Positions 43,139 to 52,929 of a stretch of DNA of 64,000 nucleotides are shown piece after piece. Made by a program: the position numbers and the translations under genes. Below the pieces are notes generated by a model. The model was not told the origin of the DNA and did no database searches. It saw only the letters and a list, made by a program, of their open reading frames with translations. Positions within the stretch are counted from its first letter, which is position 1. Each line of letters opens with the position of its first letter. This DNA comes from Paraburkholderia youngii (lineage in GTDB: Bacteria; Pseudomonadota; Gammaproteobacteria; Burkholderiales; Burkholderiaceae), in NCBI RefSeq assembly GCF_013366925.1, contig NZ_JAALDK010000001.1, positions 5,201,165-5,265,164 of the forward strand, in the 5' to 3' direction.

Positions 43139-44140
43139 TTATTTCGTCGTTTCGGCCTCGACACCTCGCCATTCGCGCATCATTGCGCCCACTTCCTCCC
43201 CGAGCCATGCGCGGAACTGAAGGTATTCCGGACGAAGTTTTGCGTTCTTGTGCGTGATCAAGTAATGATGCCGGTCGTGAAATTCGAGCGCGTTTTGTAC
43301 CGGACGAACCAGTATCCCTTGCTCGACCTGGCGGTGAACGAGGTGATGCCAGCCAAGCAGGGTGCCCTCGCCAGCTTCAGCTTGCGATACCAAAAGTCGA
43401 TAATCGTTGCTTTCCAGGCGTTCGTTCTCGACCAGTTTGTCCGGACCATCACCTTCCTGAAACCAGTTTCGCCACACGGACCAGTCGACGTGTTCGCAAA
43501 TCTGGGCTCGCCCCAACAACGAAAGATTGAGCGTGGCGTGCGACAGAAGGTCCAGCGGTTTAACGTACCTGCCTTGAAAATGACGCTCGTAAAACGACTG
43601 GCTGCAGACCGGATACACGACATCATGAAAGAGCGGCTCGGTTTCGTATTCCGGTTCGCGTGGCGGATTCTTGGTGATGATGATGTCCGGTTCCATCAGA
43701 TCATCGAGTTCCATGAAGTGCTCCGTCACCATCACGTGCAACCGGATGTCCGGAAAGCGCTTGCGGAACGAGGGCAGCCTGAACGACAGCCATAGCGCCG
43801 AGAAAGTGTGCGAAACGCACAGCGTCAGCGCATGTTTGTCGGTCCGGCGTACCGCCTGTGCCGCCTCGGCGATGTTCATGATGGACAGATAGGACGCGTT
43901 GTACAGAATGCGCCCCGCGTCGGTGAGCGCGATGTGCCTTCCCGTGCGCTCGAACAGCGCAACTTCGAGCGAGTCTTCGAGTTCCTTGATTTGTCTGCTG
44001 ATTGCCGCCTGCGTAACACACAGCACCTCGGCTGCCTGTGTGAAGCTTTCGTATCGAGCGGCCGTGACGAAGCATTTGAGCGCCCGTAAAGACGGCATCT
44101 GAGTGAGCAATCGGTCGGCAAACACCTGTTTCTTTTGCAT
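43139..44140 (-). CDS. LysR-family transcriptional regulator (GcvA-like)
   Basis: 333 residues from the ATG at 44140 (AGGGTGATAG upstream). HTH: MPSLRALKCFVTAARYESFT, AEVLCVTQAAISRQIKELED; then an effector domain with the GcvA-type layout. It lies just downstream of the amine operon on the same strand and may regulate it together with the GlxA-type gene that follows. Confidence 0.91.
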   Translation of the reverse strand: MQKKQVFADRLLTQMPSLRALKCFVTAARYESFTQAAEVLCVTQAAISRQIKELEDSLEVALFERTGRHIALTDAGRILYNASYLSIMNIAEAAQAVRRTDKHALTLCVSHTFSALWLSFRLPSFRKRFPDIRLHVMVTEHFMELDDLMEPDIIITKNPPREPEYETEPLFHDVVYPVCSQSFYERHFQGRYVKPLDLLSHATLNLSLLGRAQICEHVDWSVWRNWFQEGDGPDKLVENERLESNDYRLLVSQAEAGEGTLLGWHHLVHRQVEQGILVRPVQNALEFHDRHHYLITHKNAKLRPEYLQFRAWLGEEVGAMMREWRGVEAETTK

Positions 44141-44511
44141 GGCTATCACCCTGTGAAACGGAAGCGCCCGTGCGGCCGGAAGATAGCGCCGCAAACGCCG
44201 CGCACTGCCCCTGACAGTGCGTCGAACCCACGTCCGAGCCAAAGCGCTCTCGCGCAGAAATGGTTTGTGAGTCTTCGGGTTAGCTGACCAGGACAGGCAG
44301 CCAATGTCAGCCGCCCCATCTGTCTATATTACGCTTCGCGGCTGCCTGCTATGCGTGCCCCTGGATTCGCCTCAGCGCCCCATCAAGTGCGTCCTTGTAC
44401 AGGTCGCATGCCCCTCGACGGCTGAGTTCGCTGTGCATCTGCTCATTGATGCCGCCCGGTGTCATGCTTTGCGCGACCATCGCTGAGAACGGTTGTTTCG
44501 TCTGGACGGAT

Positions 44512-46005
44512 TCAATCCAGCTTCAGCCAGGTGGTCTTCAGCTCGCAATACTGGTCGTGCGCATAAACGGACTTGTCACGACCGCCGAAGCCGGATTGCT
44601 TGAAGCCGCCGAATGGCGTCGACAGGTCGCCTTCGCCGAAGCAGTTCACCGTCACCGTGCCCGCGCGGATACGAGCGGCAATCTTGTGCGCGTGATTGAC
44701 GTTGTCGGTCCACAGCGATGCGGCCAGTCCGTAGCACGTATCGTTGGCAATCCGCACCGCTTCGTCGACATCAGCGTACTCGATAAAGCAGACGACAGGA
44801 CCAAAGACCTCTTCACGTGCGATGCTCATCTCCGGCGTGACGTTATCGAAGATGGTCGGCTCGACAAACCATCCGCCCGTGCCAGTGCGAGTGGCCTTGC
44901 CGCCACAAACCAGGCGCGCCCCTTCCGACTTCGCCTTCTCGATGTGCGCGAGCACTTTTTCATAGTGCTTTTCTTCAATCAGAGAGCCGAGCTTCACCTC
45001 GGGGTCGAGCGGGTCGCCCGTCTTCCATCCTTCGAGAACGGCCTGTACCTTTTCGAGCAACTGCGCCTTGGTGGCAGACGGAACGAGAATCCGCGAGCCC
45101 GCGCTGCAGTTCTCGCCCATGTTCCAGAACGCGGCGGCCACCGCCTGCTCAGCAACAGCATCGAGATTCGCGACGTCGGGAAGCACCACTTGCGGGTTCT
45201 TGCCACCGCATTCCAGCACGACCCGCTTAAGGTTGGTGTCGGCGGAATAGTGAAGGAATCGCTTTCCCGTTTCCGTCGAGCCGGTAAACGCAACGAGGTC
45301 GACGTCGGCATGTCGGCCCAATGCCTCGCCTGCGCTTTCGCCGAAGCCGGTAACGACGCTAAACACACCCGCGGGCACGCCGGCTTGCAACGCCAGGTCC
45401 GCGATGCGCAACGTGGATAGAGACGTCTGCTCCGCGGGTTTCACGATGACGCTGTTGCCGACCGAAAGCGCCGGACCAATTTTCCACGCGAGCATCAGCG
45501 CCGGGAAATTCCACGGCAACACTGCGCCCACGACACCAATCGGTTCACGGGTAATCATGCTCACGACGCTCGCGCCCGACGGCGACAGCGCGTCGTATCG
45601 CTTGTCGGTGACTTCCGCGTGCCAGCGGATGCATGCCGCCGACTCCGGAATGTCCAGTCCCATGCACTCGCCGATTGGCTTGCCGGCCTCGAGCGCCTCC
45701 AGAAGCGCCAGCTCTTCGGCGTTTTCCTCAATCAGTTGCGCGAGACGCAGAAGCACTGCTTTTCGCTCTGCGGGTGCTGCCTTTGACCACACTCCGGACT
45801 CGAACGCATCCCTCGCCGCGACGACTGCCCGGTCGATATCTTTCGATTCGCACTTCGCAATCCCGGCCAGTACTTTTCCCGTCGATGGATTCAGGGTCTG
45901 GAATGTCTCGTTCGATGCCGCCGGACATCGTTGCCCGCCGATAAACGCTCGTCCGTCCAGCGACAAGTTCTCTGCCCTTTGCTTCCATTCCTGATAGGTC
46001 GTCAT
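44512..46005 (-). CDS. Aldehyde dehydrogenase, PuuC-like
   Basis: 497 residues with complete ALDH motifs: VVGAVLPWNFPALMLAWKIG, Lys189 in VKPAEQTSLS, general-base Glu265 (LECGGKNP) and catalytic Cys300 (NMGENCSAGSR). The sequence resembles gamma-glutamyl-gamma-aminobutyraldehyde or betaine-aldehyde-type dehydrogenases. It is last in the proVWX-glyA operon, directly after an FAD amine oxidase that could supply its aldehyde substrate. Confidence 0.92.
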   Translation of the reverse strand: MTTYQEWKQRAENLSLDGRAFIGGQRCPAASNETFQTLNPSTGKVLAGIAKCESKDIDRAVVAARDAFESGVWSKAAPAERKAVLLRLAQLIEENAEELALLEALEAGKPIGECMGLDIPESAACIRWHAEVTDKRYDALSPSGASVVSMITREPIGVVGAVLPWNFPALMLAWKIGPALSVGNSVIVKPAEQTSLSTLRIADLALQAGVPAGVFSVVTGFGESAGEALGRHADVDLVAFTGSTETGKRFLHYSADTNLKRVVLECGGKNPQVVLPDVANLDAVAEQAVAAAFWNMGENCSAGSRILVPSATKAQLLEKVQAVLEGWKTGDPLDPEVKLGSLIEEKHYEKVLAHIEKAKSEGARLVCGGKATRTGTGGWFVEPTIFDNVTPEMSIAREEVFGPVVCFIEYADVDEAVRIANDTCYGLAASLWTDNVNHAHKIAARIRAGTVTVNCFGEGDLSTPFGGFKQSGFGGRDKSVYAHDQYCELKTTWLKLD

Positions 46006-46022
46006 GTCCTGTCCTCACAGAT

Positions 46023-47354
46023 TTAAAGCTCGGCTCCCGCCGAAAATTCCTTCATCCAGATAGCCGCGGTGACAGCGACGTCGGCAATGGGACGAACCGG
46101 CAGCGAGCGCGGATGCGGTTGATTCAATAGCTGGTGAACGAGGTCGTTGTCGTGACCGAGTGCGTATTCGGCGATCAGCTTCCCTGACGCGGAGCCCCTG
46201 CTCAGACCCAGACCATTGCACCCGACGGCTTCGAAAACACCATCGCCACGGCACCCAAAAAGTGCCCCGTTGTTGACCGACAGACACAGCGGGCCGCCCC
46301 AGGTGTACTCGAGCTCAACGTCCTTCAGCATCGGAAAGCGCCGCTCGAACGAGCGTTGATGCAGGTTCTTCGCCTTCGCGAGATCAGCTTCCGACAACTC
46401 GAGGCCGGGCCGGAACGCGAAATGATTGCGAACGCAGATGCGGTCGGTAATCAGACGCCGTACAGTCGAACCCATCGGGTCGGCCGGAATCAGTGCCCAT
46501 GAGCGCGTGCCGCCCAGTTGCCGCACTTCGTCCGGCGTCATCACACGGGTCATCGACGCAAACGTGTATACGGGCAACAGACCGTTCGGATGCCCGCCGA
46601 ATGTCGCCGCGTAGGCATTGGTGCAACGAATCACGCGCTTCGCCACGATTTTCCCTGCGGCAAAGCTCAAGACTTTGTTCGCCCCCTGGTCCTCGATTCC
46701 CTTCACCGCGCTGAGCTCGAAAACCTTCACATTTGCCGGCAGAGTCGCGGCAAGGCCACGCATCAGGGCTGCCGGCTGGACCGTGCTGCATCCTGGCGTG
46801 AAGAGCGCTCCGTGGTAAAACCCGGTGCCAGTCACCTTCGCGATGGCGGCTTCATCCAGCCATTCAAAGTCTTCCTCGATGCGAGCGAGTCCGTCGGCGA
46901 AGTGAGTCAGTGCCGCGTGACCCTTCCTGTTCACCGAAGCATGGAATTTGCCGTCATCTCGCCAGTCGCAGTCGATGCCGTGTTGCTTCACCACCGACCG
47001 TACGTAGTCGATACCGTGGCGTTGCAGTCGAATATCCGCCTTGTCCGCCTCAACGCTTCGCGAATAGCTTTCGCTGCTGATGTCATGCGGCAAATCGACG
47101 AAGAACCCGGAATTGCGTCCGGCTGTGGTGCGCCCAATACGGTCGGCCTCGACGAGTGCTATCGAGGCGGCGGGCGCCAATTCAGCCAGCCGCCGGGCAG
47201 CGCATAGCCCCGTGATTCCACCGCCGATAATCACCCAGTCGAATCGCCGTTCAGACGAGACGGTATCGGCGGGGCGAGGCGGCGGCAGACTTTCCCACCA
47301 CCCGTTCACCCCATCCGGAGCCGGGAAGCGCGCGAATTCCAGGTTCGAGGCCAT
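46023..47354 (-). CDS. FAD-dependent amine/amino-acid oxidoreductase (DAO family, PuuB-like)
   Basis: 443 residues with the N-terminal FAD motif DWVIIGGGITGLCAARRLAE and C-terminal GCNGLGLSRGSASGKLIAEY. The WWESLPPPRPAD start is typical of gamma-glutamylputrescine-oxidase-type DAO proteins. Expected reaction: oxidative deamination of a primary or secondary amine to an aldehyde plus amine. It lies 5 bp after the DHDPS-like gene and 17 bp before the ALDH gene. Confidence 0.9.
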   Translation of the reverse strand: MASNLEFARFPAPDGVNGWWESLPPPRPADTVSSERRFDWVIIGGGITGLCAARRLAELAPAASIALVEADRIGRTTAGRNSGFFVDLPHDISSESYSRSVEADKADIRLQRHGIDYVRSVVKQHGIDCDWRDDGKFHASVNRKGHAALTHFADGLARIEEDFEWLDEAAIAKVTGTGFYHGALFTPGCSTVQPAALMRGLAATLPANVKVFELSAVKGIEDQGANKVLSFAAGKIVAKRVIRCTNAYAATFGGHPNGLLPVYTFASMTRVMTPDEVRQLGGTRSWALIPADPMGSTVRRLITDRICVRNHFAFRPGLELSEADLAKAKNLHQRSFERRFPMLKDVELEYTWGGPLCLSVNNGALFGCRGDGVFEAVGCNGLGLSRGSASGKLIAEYALGHDNDLVHQLLNQPHPRSLPVRPIADVAVTAAIWMKEFSAGAEL

Positions 47355-47359
47355 GAACG

Positions 47360-48247
47360 TTACTGCGCGTCGCGCAACAGGGGTTGAACCAGCCTGGAGA
47401 ACGCGCTGCGCTCGTCTTCCGATAACGTGCCGAGCGGCGCCCGGGCGACACCAACAGGCGTACCTGCCAGCTCACATCCGTATCGAACGTATTGAATAAA
47501 CTTCCCGCTGCGTTCCAGCAGTTCGAGCACAGGCAGCAGTTGGGCCATCAGCTTGCGGCCGGATTCGAAGTCATTGCGCTTTACGCACGCGTCGAACAGC
47601 GCGGTGTGAGCTTCCGGCAGGAAGTTGGACGCGCCTCCGACCCAGCTCTTTACGCCCCAAACGAAGAACTCGAGCGCCTGGTCGTCCATGCCGCAGCTCA
47701 GCACCAGCCGGTCGCGGAAGTGCGTGGCAAGGTGATGCAAATGCGAAATATCGCCGGTGCTCTCCTTCATCGCGACGAAGTTCGGGCGTTCGAGCAGCTT
47801 TTCCAGCACGGCATCGCCAATATCCGTTCCCGTGCGGGCCGGGAAGTTATAAAGCATGATCGGCATGTCGAGACTATCGTCCACCTTCAGCATGTGGGTC
47901 AGCAGTTCTTCCTGCGTCGGCTGGGCGTAGTACGGCGCGGCAAGCAGCAATGCAGGCAGACCTGCGCGCTTCGCTTCCTGCCCGAGGCGAATGACTTCAT
48001 TCGTCGTAGTCGCGTTGATGCCGGCCGTCAGATACGTTTTGCCGCCTGCTGCTTCGGCTACGGTGTTGAACGTCCGGACACGCTCGTCGAAACTGAGCGC
48101 GTAGTATTCGCCCGTGGTCCCGCCGACTCCCAGACCCGCGACACGCCCCGCCAGCTTGGCCGCATGCTTGCCGAGCAATTCGTAATTGATTTCGCCGTCC
48201 GCCTTGAACGGCGTAACCAGCGGTGTATGTACTCCCTCGAAGCTCAT
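47360..48247 (-). CDS. Dihydrodipicolinate synthase/NAL-family aldolase or dehydratase
   Basis: 295 residues, TIM-barrel DHDPS family, with Tyr133 (YNFPARTG) and Schiff-base Lys161 (VAMKESTGD) in place and GVGGTTGEYYALSFDERVRT as carboxylate-binding loop. Family members include DapA, N-acetylneuraminate lyase, 4-hydroxy-2-oxoglutarate aldolase and ketodeoxyglucarate dehydratase. The catabolic operon argues against a lysine-biosynthesis role; retro-aldol cleavage of a keto acid is more likely. Confidence 0.88.
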   Translation of the reverse strand: MSFEGVHTPLVTPFKADGEINYELLGKHAAKLAGRVAGLGVGGTTGEYYALSFDERVRTFNTVAEAAGGKTYLTAGINATTTNEVIRLGQEAKRAGLPALLLAAPYYAQPTQEELLTHMLKVDDSLDMPIMLYNFPARTGTDIGDAVLEKLLERPNFVAMKESTGDISHLHHLATHFRDRLVLSCGMDDQALEFFVWGVKSWVGGASNFLPEAHTALFDACVKRNDFESGRKLMAQLLPVLELLERSGKFIQYVRYGCELAGTPVGVARAPLGTLSEDERSAFSRLVQPLLRDAQ

Positions 48248-48321
48248 CTTGGTTCTCTCTTCAAATAAGGAATGGCAACGTTTTCCGACGACTTGTCGAA
48301 GTCATTTCGCTCTCTTGTGGG

Positions 48322-49617
48322 TTAAACGAGCGCGTCTGCGTGTGAGTAAATCGGGAACTGGTTGCAGAGGTCTCGCACGCGGCCGCGCACAGCGCGCTCG
48401 ACCCGTTCGTCGCCGTCGGGCGCTTGTTCGAGTGCGGCCAAAACCTCCAGAATCATGTGTCCAACCTGCTCGAACTGCTCGGTTCCAAAACCGCGAGTGG
48501 TACCTGCAGGTGTGCCAAGCCGGATTCCCGAAGTGACGGTCGGGTTCTCCGTGTCGAATGGAATACCGTTCTTGTTGCAGGTGACGCCCGCACGCTCGAG
48601 TGCCTTTTCAGCCTGCGTACCGGTCAGGCGCTTCGAGCGCAAATCCACGAGCAGCAGGTGGTTGTCCGTTCCACCCGTCACGAGGTTCAGGCCACCCGAC
48701 TTGAGAACGTTGCCAAGCGCATGTGCGTTACGCAACACCCGGTCGATATACGCCGAGAATTCCGGACGAAGCGCTTCGCCGAATGCCACCGCTTTACCCG
48801 CGATGACGTGCATTAGCGGACCACCTTGCAGGCCCGGGAATACGGCCGAATTGATTTTCTTCGCAATGTCGCCGTTGTTCGTCAGGATGAACCCGCCTCG
48901 CGGACCGCGAAGCGTCTTGTGGGTAGTCGACGTCACCACATCTGCGAAGCGAATAGGATTCTCGTGCCGGCCGGCTGCAACGATGCCCGCGATGTGCGCC
49001 ATATCGACCATCAGTAGCGCGCCAACGCTATCGGCAATCTCGCGAAATGCAGCGAAATCCAAAGCGCGTGGATAGGCCGAATAGCCCGCGATAATGAGCT
49101 TAGGACGGTGCTCTTGCGCGAGCCGCCGGACCTGCTCGTAGTCGATGCGGTACGTATCCGGGCTTACGCCGTACTGGACAGCGTTGAACCATTTTCCGGA
49201 AAGCGCCGGGCGGGCTCCGTGCGTCAGGTGGCCGCCCGCATCGAGCGACATGCCCATCACGGTGTCGCCCGGCTTCACGAGCGCCAACATCACAGCGCCG
49301 TTCGCCTGCGCTCCCGAATGAGGCTGCACGTTCGCGTATTCGGCTTCGAACAGGGCTTTGACGCGGTCAATGGCGAGCGCTTCCACCCTATCCACGTGCT
49401 CGCAGCCGCCGTAATAGCGCTTCGACGGGTATCCCTCGGCATACTTGTTGGTCAGCACGGTACCCTGCGCTTCCATCACCGCAGCCGAGACGATGTTTTC
49501 GGACGCAATCAGCTCGATCTGCGTTTGCTGTCGGCGCAGCTCCAACGCAATTTCTGATGCGATAACCGGGTCGCGGCTCTGGAGGGTTTCAGCAAAAAAG
49601 CGTGAGTTCTCGTTCAC
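48322..49617 (-). CDS. glyA: Serine hydroxymethyltransferase
   Basis: 431 residues from a GTG at 49617 with GGAG 6 nt upstream (the frame extends 32 codons further without family similarity). Motifs: [57 protein letters not shown], and PLP-Lys block [13 protein letters not shown]. It interconverts glycine and serine with tetrahydrofolate. Its place after proX suggests a dedicated copy that uses glycine or one-carbon units from the imported substrate, like glyA1 in pseudomonad glycine-betaine catabolism. Confidence 0.94.
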   Translation of the reverse strand: MNENSRFFAETLQSRDPVIASEIALELRRQQTQIELIASENIVSAAVMEAQGTVLTNKYAEGYPSKRYYGGCEHVDRVEALAIDRVKALFEAEYANVQPHSGAQANGAVMLALVKPGDTVMGMSLDAGGHLTHGARPALSGKWFNAVQYGVSPDTYRIDYEQVRRLAQEHRPKLIIAGYSAYPRALDFAAFREIADSVGALLMVDMAHIAGIVAAGRHENPIRFADVVTSTTHKTLRGPRGGFILTNNGDIAKKINSAVFPGLQGGPLMHVIAGKAVAFGEALRPEFSAYIDRVLRNAHALGNVLKSGGLNLVTGGTDNHLLLVDLRSKRLTGTQAEKALERAGVTCNKNGIPFDTENPTVTSGIRLGTPAGTTRGFGTEQFEQVGHMILEVLAALEQAPDGDERVERAVRGRVRDLCNQFPIYSHADALV

Positions 49618-49739
49618 GTGTTCACTCCGGATCAAATCGTTTGAAGCAAGACTTGCAAGTACGACAGTTGATGCGGGCAATGGCCGAATCGCCGCGAACG
49701 AGACGGACTCCACTCGTTCCCGGCGAAATCGCCCTTTAC

Positions 49740-50621
49740 CTACTGCTGCAACCAGTCCTTCAGCTTGTCAGGATGTGCGTCGACGAATTTCTTCGCTGCG
49801 CTTGCATAGTCGTTCGTGGCATTGCCTTCGTACTCGATCGATTCGACGTCAGCGAGCGTCAGCTTGAAATGCTTGAAGAAGACATCTGCACGGGGATACC
49901 TGGTTGCGAACTGTTTGGACGCGAAGGCGTGAACCTGCTCCTCGCCACCCAAGGTGCCTTTCGGGTCCTTCAGATAACGCATCTGCCACTTCTGGAAAAG
50001 CCAGTGGGGACTCCACACCGTGGCAACCACCCATTGCTTCGACTGATAGGCTCGCGAAACGCCAGCGAGCATGCCGGCCTCACTCGACGACTGCAGGTTG
50101 TAGCCGTTGAGGTCGTAGCCCTTGATGGTCTTTTCGGACGCCTGCATCAGACCACCGCCCGGCTCAATGCCGTCGATCGTCCCATTCAGCCTGGCCTTGA
50201 CGTCCGGCTTGTTGAGGTCGGAAATGGACGACAGTTCCGACTCGGGAACGTACGCCGGCACGGCCCAGCCGTTCTTGCCTCCCGTGTAGATGACGCCGAC
50301 ATCATCCATATCGTTCTTGTACCTCGCGTAATAGGCCGCGTGGGTGACCGGCAGCCATCCTCCCACCATGATGTCGAGGTCGCCACGCGCGACGCCCTGA
50401 TACTGAATGCCGATATCCGCCTGCACAAACTTGACCGGCTGCTGAAGCCTGGTCTCGAGCACGTATTTGGCCACGTTCGCAACGGCCAACACGTCTGCCC
50501 AGTTTGTTACTGCCACCTTGATTGGTTCGGCCCCGACGGCTGACCCAGCGCCGACGCTCATGGCAACGACTGCCGATATCGCTACTTTCGCAATAAGCGA
50601 CTTGAGCAGATGGCTTTTCAT
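49740..50621 (-). CDS. Glycine-betaine-type ABC transporter substrate-binding protein (ProX/OpuAC)
   Basis: 293 residues with a signal peptide ([20 protein letters not shown] ... AVGAEPIKV). The OpuAC fold carries aromatic residues for a cation-pi box: [51 protein letters not shown]. Binds a quaternary ammonium compound such as betaine, choline or carnitine. Downstream of proW by about 140 bp. Confidence 0.93.
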   Translation of the reverse strand: MKSHLLKSLIAKVAISAVVAMSVGAGSAVGAEPIKVAVTNWADVLAVANVAKYVLETRLQQPVKFVQADIGIQYQGVARGDLDIMVGGWLPVTHAAYYARYKNDMDDVGVIYTGGKNGWAVPAYVPESELSSISDLNKPDVKARLNGTIDGIEPGGGLMQASEKTIKGYDLNGYNLQSSSEAGMLAGVSRAYQSKQWVVATVWSPHWLFQKWQMRYLKDPKGTLGGEEQVHAFASKQFATRYPRADVFFKHFKLTLADVESIEYEGNATNDYASAAKKFVDAHPDKLKDWLQQ

Positions 50622-50761
50622 ATCGCACTCCTACTTGAATAGAAAATCATTGAAGATTCAATGGACTCGGCTAAACGACGGGCCCGGTACTTAATCTCGA
50701 TACTGCCTTTGCTGATCGCACCGCACCCGCCGTGCAATCAGCGGCAACGGGGTGGTTTCCG

Positions 50762-51643
50762 TCAGGTGCGAGCCGCGGCGCCTGTGCCGGCTTTTGCTGC
50801 TCGCCCGCTGCGTTTTGCTTTCTTCGCCTTCATGCCGAAGCTTTCGGTCAGGCGGTCGAGCACGATGGCAAGCAATACGACTCCGAGGCCACCTTCGAAG
50901 CCGATCCCGATGTCGAGCCGTTGAATGCCGCTCAACACATACTCGCCCAAGCCACCGGCGCCAATCATCGATGCGATGACGACCATCGAAAGCGCCATCA
51001 TGATGGTCTGGTTCACGCCGGCCATGATGGACGGCAGCGCGTTCGGCAACTGGATTTTCCAGAGAAGTTGCATGTCCGTGCTGCCAAAAGAGCGCCCTGC
51101 CTCCAGCAACTCTTCCCGCACCTGCCGGATACCCAGCGTGGTGAGACGCACGACGGGCGGCATGGCAAAAACGACAGTGGCAATCACGGCTGGAACACGT
51201 CCCAATCCGAACAGGATGACGGCCGGAATCAGATAGACAAAGGCTGGCATCGTCTGCATGAAATCGAGCAGTGAGCGCAAGACCACTTCTACCCTCTTGT
51301 TCCTTGCCCCCCAAATGCCCAGTGGCACACCAACGACCAGACTGAAGAATGTTGCGGCAATCACGAGCGCGAGCGTGGAGACGGTTTGAGTCCACAGTCC
51401 CATGTAATGGATCGCCGACAGCGCAATGCCCACGAACACCGCAAACACGATGCCGCGCCGCCATAGCGCGAAAGCCACGAAGATGACGAGCATGGCGACG
51501 AATGGGATGGCGCCTAGTCCGTCCTCCAACAGCTTGACCACTGCTCCTAGCGCCGTAGAGAATGCGTCGAAGCCGCCCCGGAAATGCTGAAAGAGAAAAT
51601 TGACGGCGTCTTCCGCAAACTTGCCGATGATTGACGAATTCAT
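50762..51643 (-). CDS. Glycine-betaine-type ABC transporter permease (ProW)
   Basis: 293 residues with five to six membrane helices and the BPD permease EAA loop (EELLEAGRSFGSTDMQLLWK, QLPNALPSIMAGVNQTIMMA). Start codon overlaps the proV stop. The C-terminus is a basic tail (GMKAKKAKRSGRAAKAGTGA). Confidence 0.93.
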   Translation of the reverse strand: MNSSIIGKFAEDAVNFLFQHFRGGFDAFSTALGAVVKLLEDGLGAIPFVAMLVIFVAFALWRRGIVFAVFVGIALSAIHYMGLWTQTVSTLALVIAATFFSLVVGVPLGIWGARNKRVEVVLRSLLDFMQTMPAFVYLIPAVILFGLGRVPAVIATVVFAMPPVVRLTTLGIRQVREELLEAGRSFGSTDMQLLWKIQLPNALPSIMAGVNQTIMMALSMVVIASMIGAGGLGEYVLSGIQRLDIGIGFEGGLGVVLLAIVLDRLTESFGMKAKKAKRSGRAAKAGTGAAART

Positions 51644-52929
51644 GCTGCCCTCCGTTCCATAACCTGCTTCAGTATCGTCCGGCAGGACACCACGCCTGCG
51701 AGCTTTCCGGCCGTATCAGTGACGGGTACGTCGTGTTCCTGACTCAATGCGATGGACGCGAGCTCGTGCAAGTCCGCATCGAGTGAAACCGCATTCACAT
51801 CGCGGAGCAGCGCGTCCCGTACCGGACGCGTACCCGCCTTGTGAAGTGATGCTGGCGTGACACAGCCCTGGTATCGACCTGCCCCGTCGCATACATAGCC
51901 GCATTCCATGCCGCTATCGATGAGATGATTGAGGTAACGCTCAGCGGACGTGCCGATGTGGCAAGACAGCAGCCTTCGGTCTACCCCGGTCATCAGCGTG
52001 GAAGCCCTGAGAAAGCGGGAGACGTCGACATTGCGGAAGAAGTCCCGCACGTACGCGTCTACAGGCGACTGGATAAGCTCGGCAGGTGTGCCGACCTGAA
52101 TCAGACAGCCGTCCTTCATGATGCCAATCCGGCCGCCAATCTTGATGGCTTCCTCGATGTCGTGCGAAATGAAGACGATGGTCCGCTGCTCTTCCTTCTG
52201 TAGCCGCAGAAGCTCGTTCTGCATTTCGAACCGAATCAGCGGATCGAGTGCCGAGAACGCCTCATCCATCAGAAGCACCGAAGGGTTCACTGCCAGTGCG
52301 CGTGCAAGGCCGACGCGCTGCTGCATGCCGCCGGACAATTCGCTGGGAAGCAGCTTTTCGTACGAGCCCAGACCGACTCTCGTCAGCGCGGCACGCGCGA
52401 TTTCGTACCGTTCGGCCCTCTTCAGACCAGCGACCTCGAGTCCGTACGCGATGTTGTCGAGCACCGTGCGGTTCGGCAGAAGCGCAAACGACTGGAACAC
52501 CATCGCCATCTTCTTGCGGCGAACTTCGCGCAGTTCCGAGGTGGACATCGGTGCGATGTCACGGCCTTCGAGAACCACCTGGCCGGACGTGGGTTCAATG
52601 AGGCGGTTGAGCAGTCGAACCAGCGTCGATTTACCGGAACCCGACAGGCCCATCACCACGAAGATCTCGCCCGCCTTGACGGTGAGACTGACGTTATTGA
52701 CTGCAACCATGTTGCCGGTCTTTTCGAAAATTTCGTTCCGACCGAGACCTTGCTTCACGAGGTCAGCGGCACGCTCTGGCTTCGGCCCGAAGATTTTCGA
52801 CAGATTCTTGACCGAAAGAATATCGGTCCCGGAGACTGCGATTGGTTTCGCTGCGGCGGAAGCGTCTTCCGCGTTGATTGCACCGGGATGGACTACGTCT
52901 CCTGGTGCGAACGTCAGGTTTTGGGCCAT
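51640..52929 (-). CDS. Glycine-betaine-type ABC transporter ATPase (ProV) with CBS pair
   Basis: 429 residues: Walker A GLSGSGKSTLVRLLNRLIEP, signature LSGGMQQRVGLARALAVNPS, Walker B LLMDEAFSALDPL, then tandem CBS domains (from about residue 290) that sense ionic strength in osmoregulated relatives. First gene of a seven-gene operon, proV-proW-proX-glyA-DHDPS-DAO-ALDH. GAGATGACAG lies just upstream of the ATG. Confidence 0.94.
   Translation of the reverse strand: MAQNLTFAPGDVVHPGAINAEDASAAAKPIAVSGTDILSVKNLSKIFGPKPERAADLVKQGLGRNEIFEKTGNMVAVNNVSLTVKAGEIFVVMGLSGSGKSTLVRLLNRLIEPTSGQVVLEGRDIAPMSTSELREVRRKKMAMVFQSFALLPNRTVLDNIAYGLEVAGLKRAERYEIARAALTRVGLGSYEKLLPSELSGGMQQRVGLARALAVNPSVLLMDEAFSALDPLIRFEMQNELLRLQKEEQRTIVFISHDIEEAIKIGGRIGIMKDGCLIQVGTPAELIQSPVDAYVRDFFRNVDVSRFLRASTLMTGVDRRLLSCHIGTSAERYLNHLIDSGMECGYVCDGAGRYQGCVTPASLHKAGTRPVRDALLRDVNAVSLDADLHELASIALSQEHDVPVTDTAGKLAGVVSCRTILKQVMERRAA

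Noticed and set aside
49618..49713. N-terminal extension of glyA to the ATG at 49713
   Set aside because: The extra residues do not match SHMT, and the GTG at 49617 has a GGAG SD at the right distance.
49618..50761. Glycine riboswitch near glyA or proX
   Set aside because: I found no tandem aptamer-like conserved core in the spaces before glyA or proX; both spaces are short.
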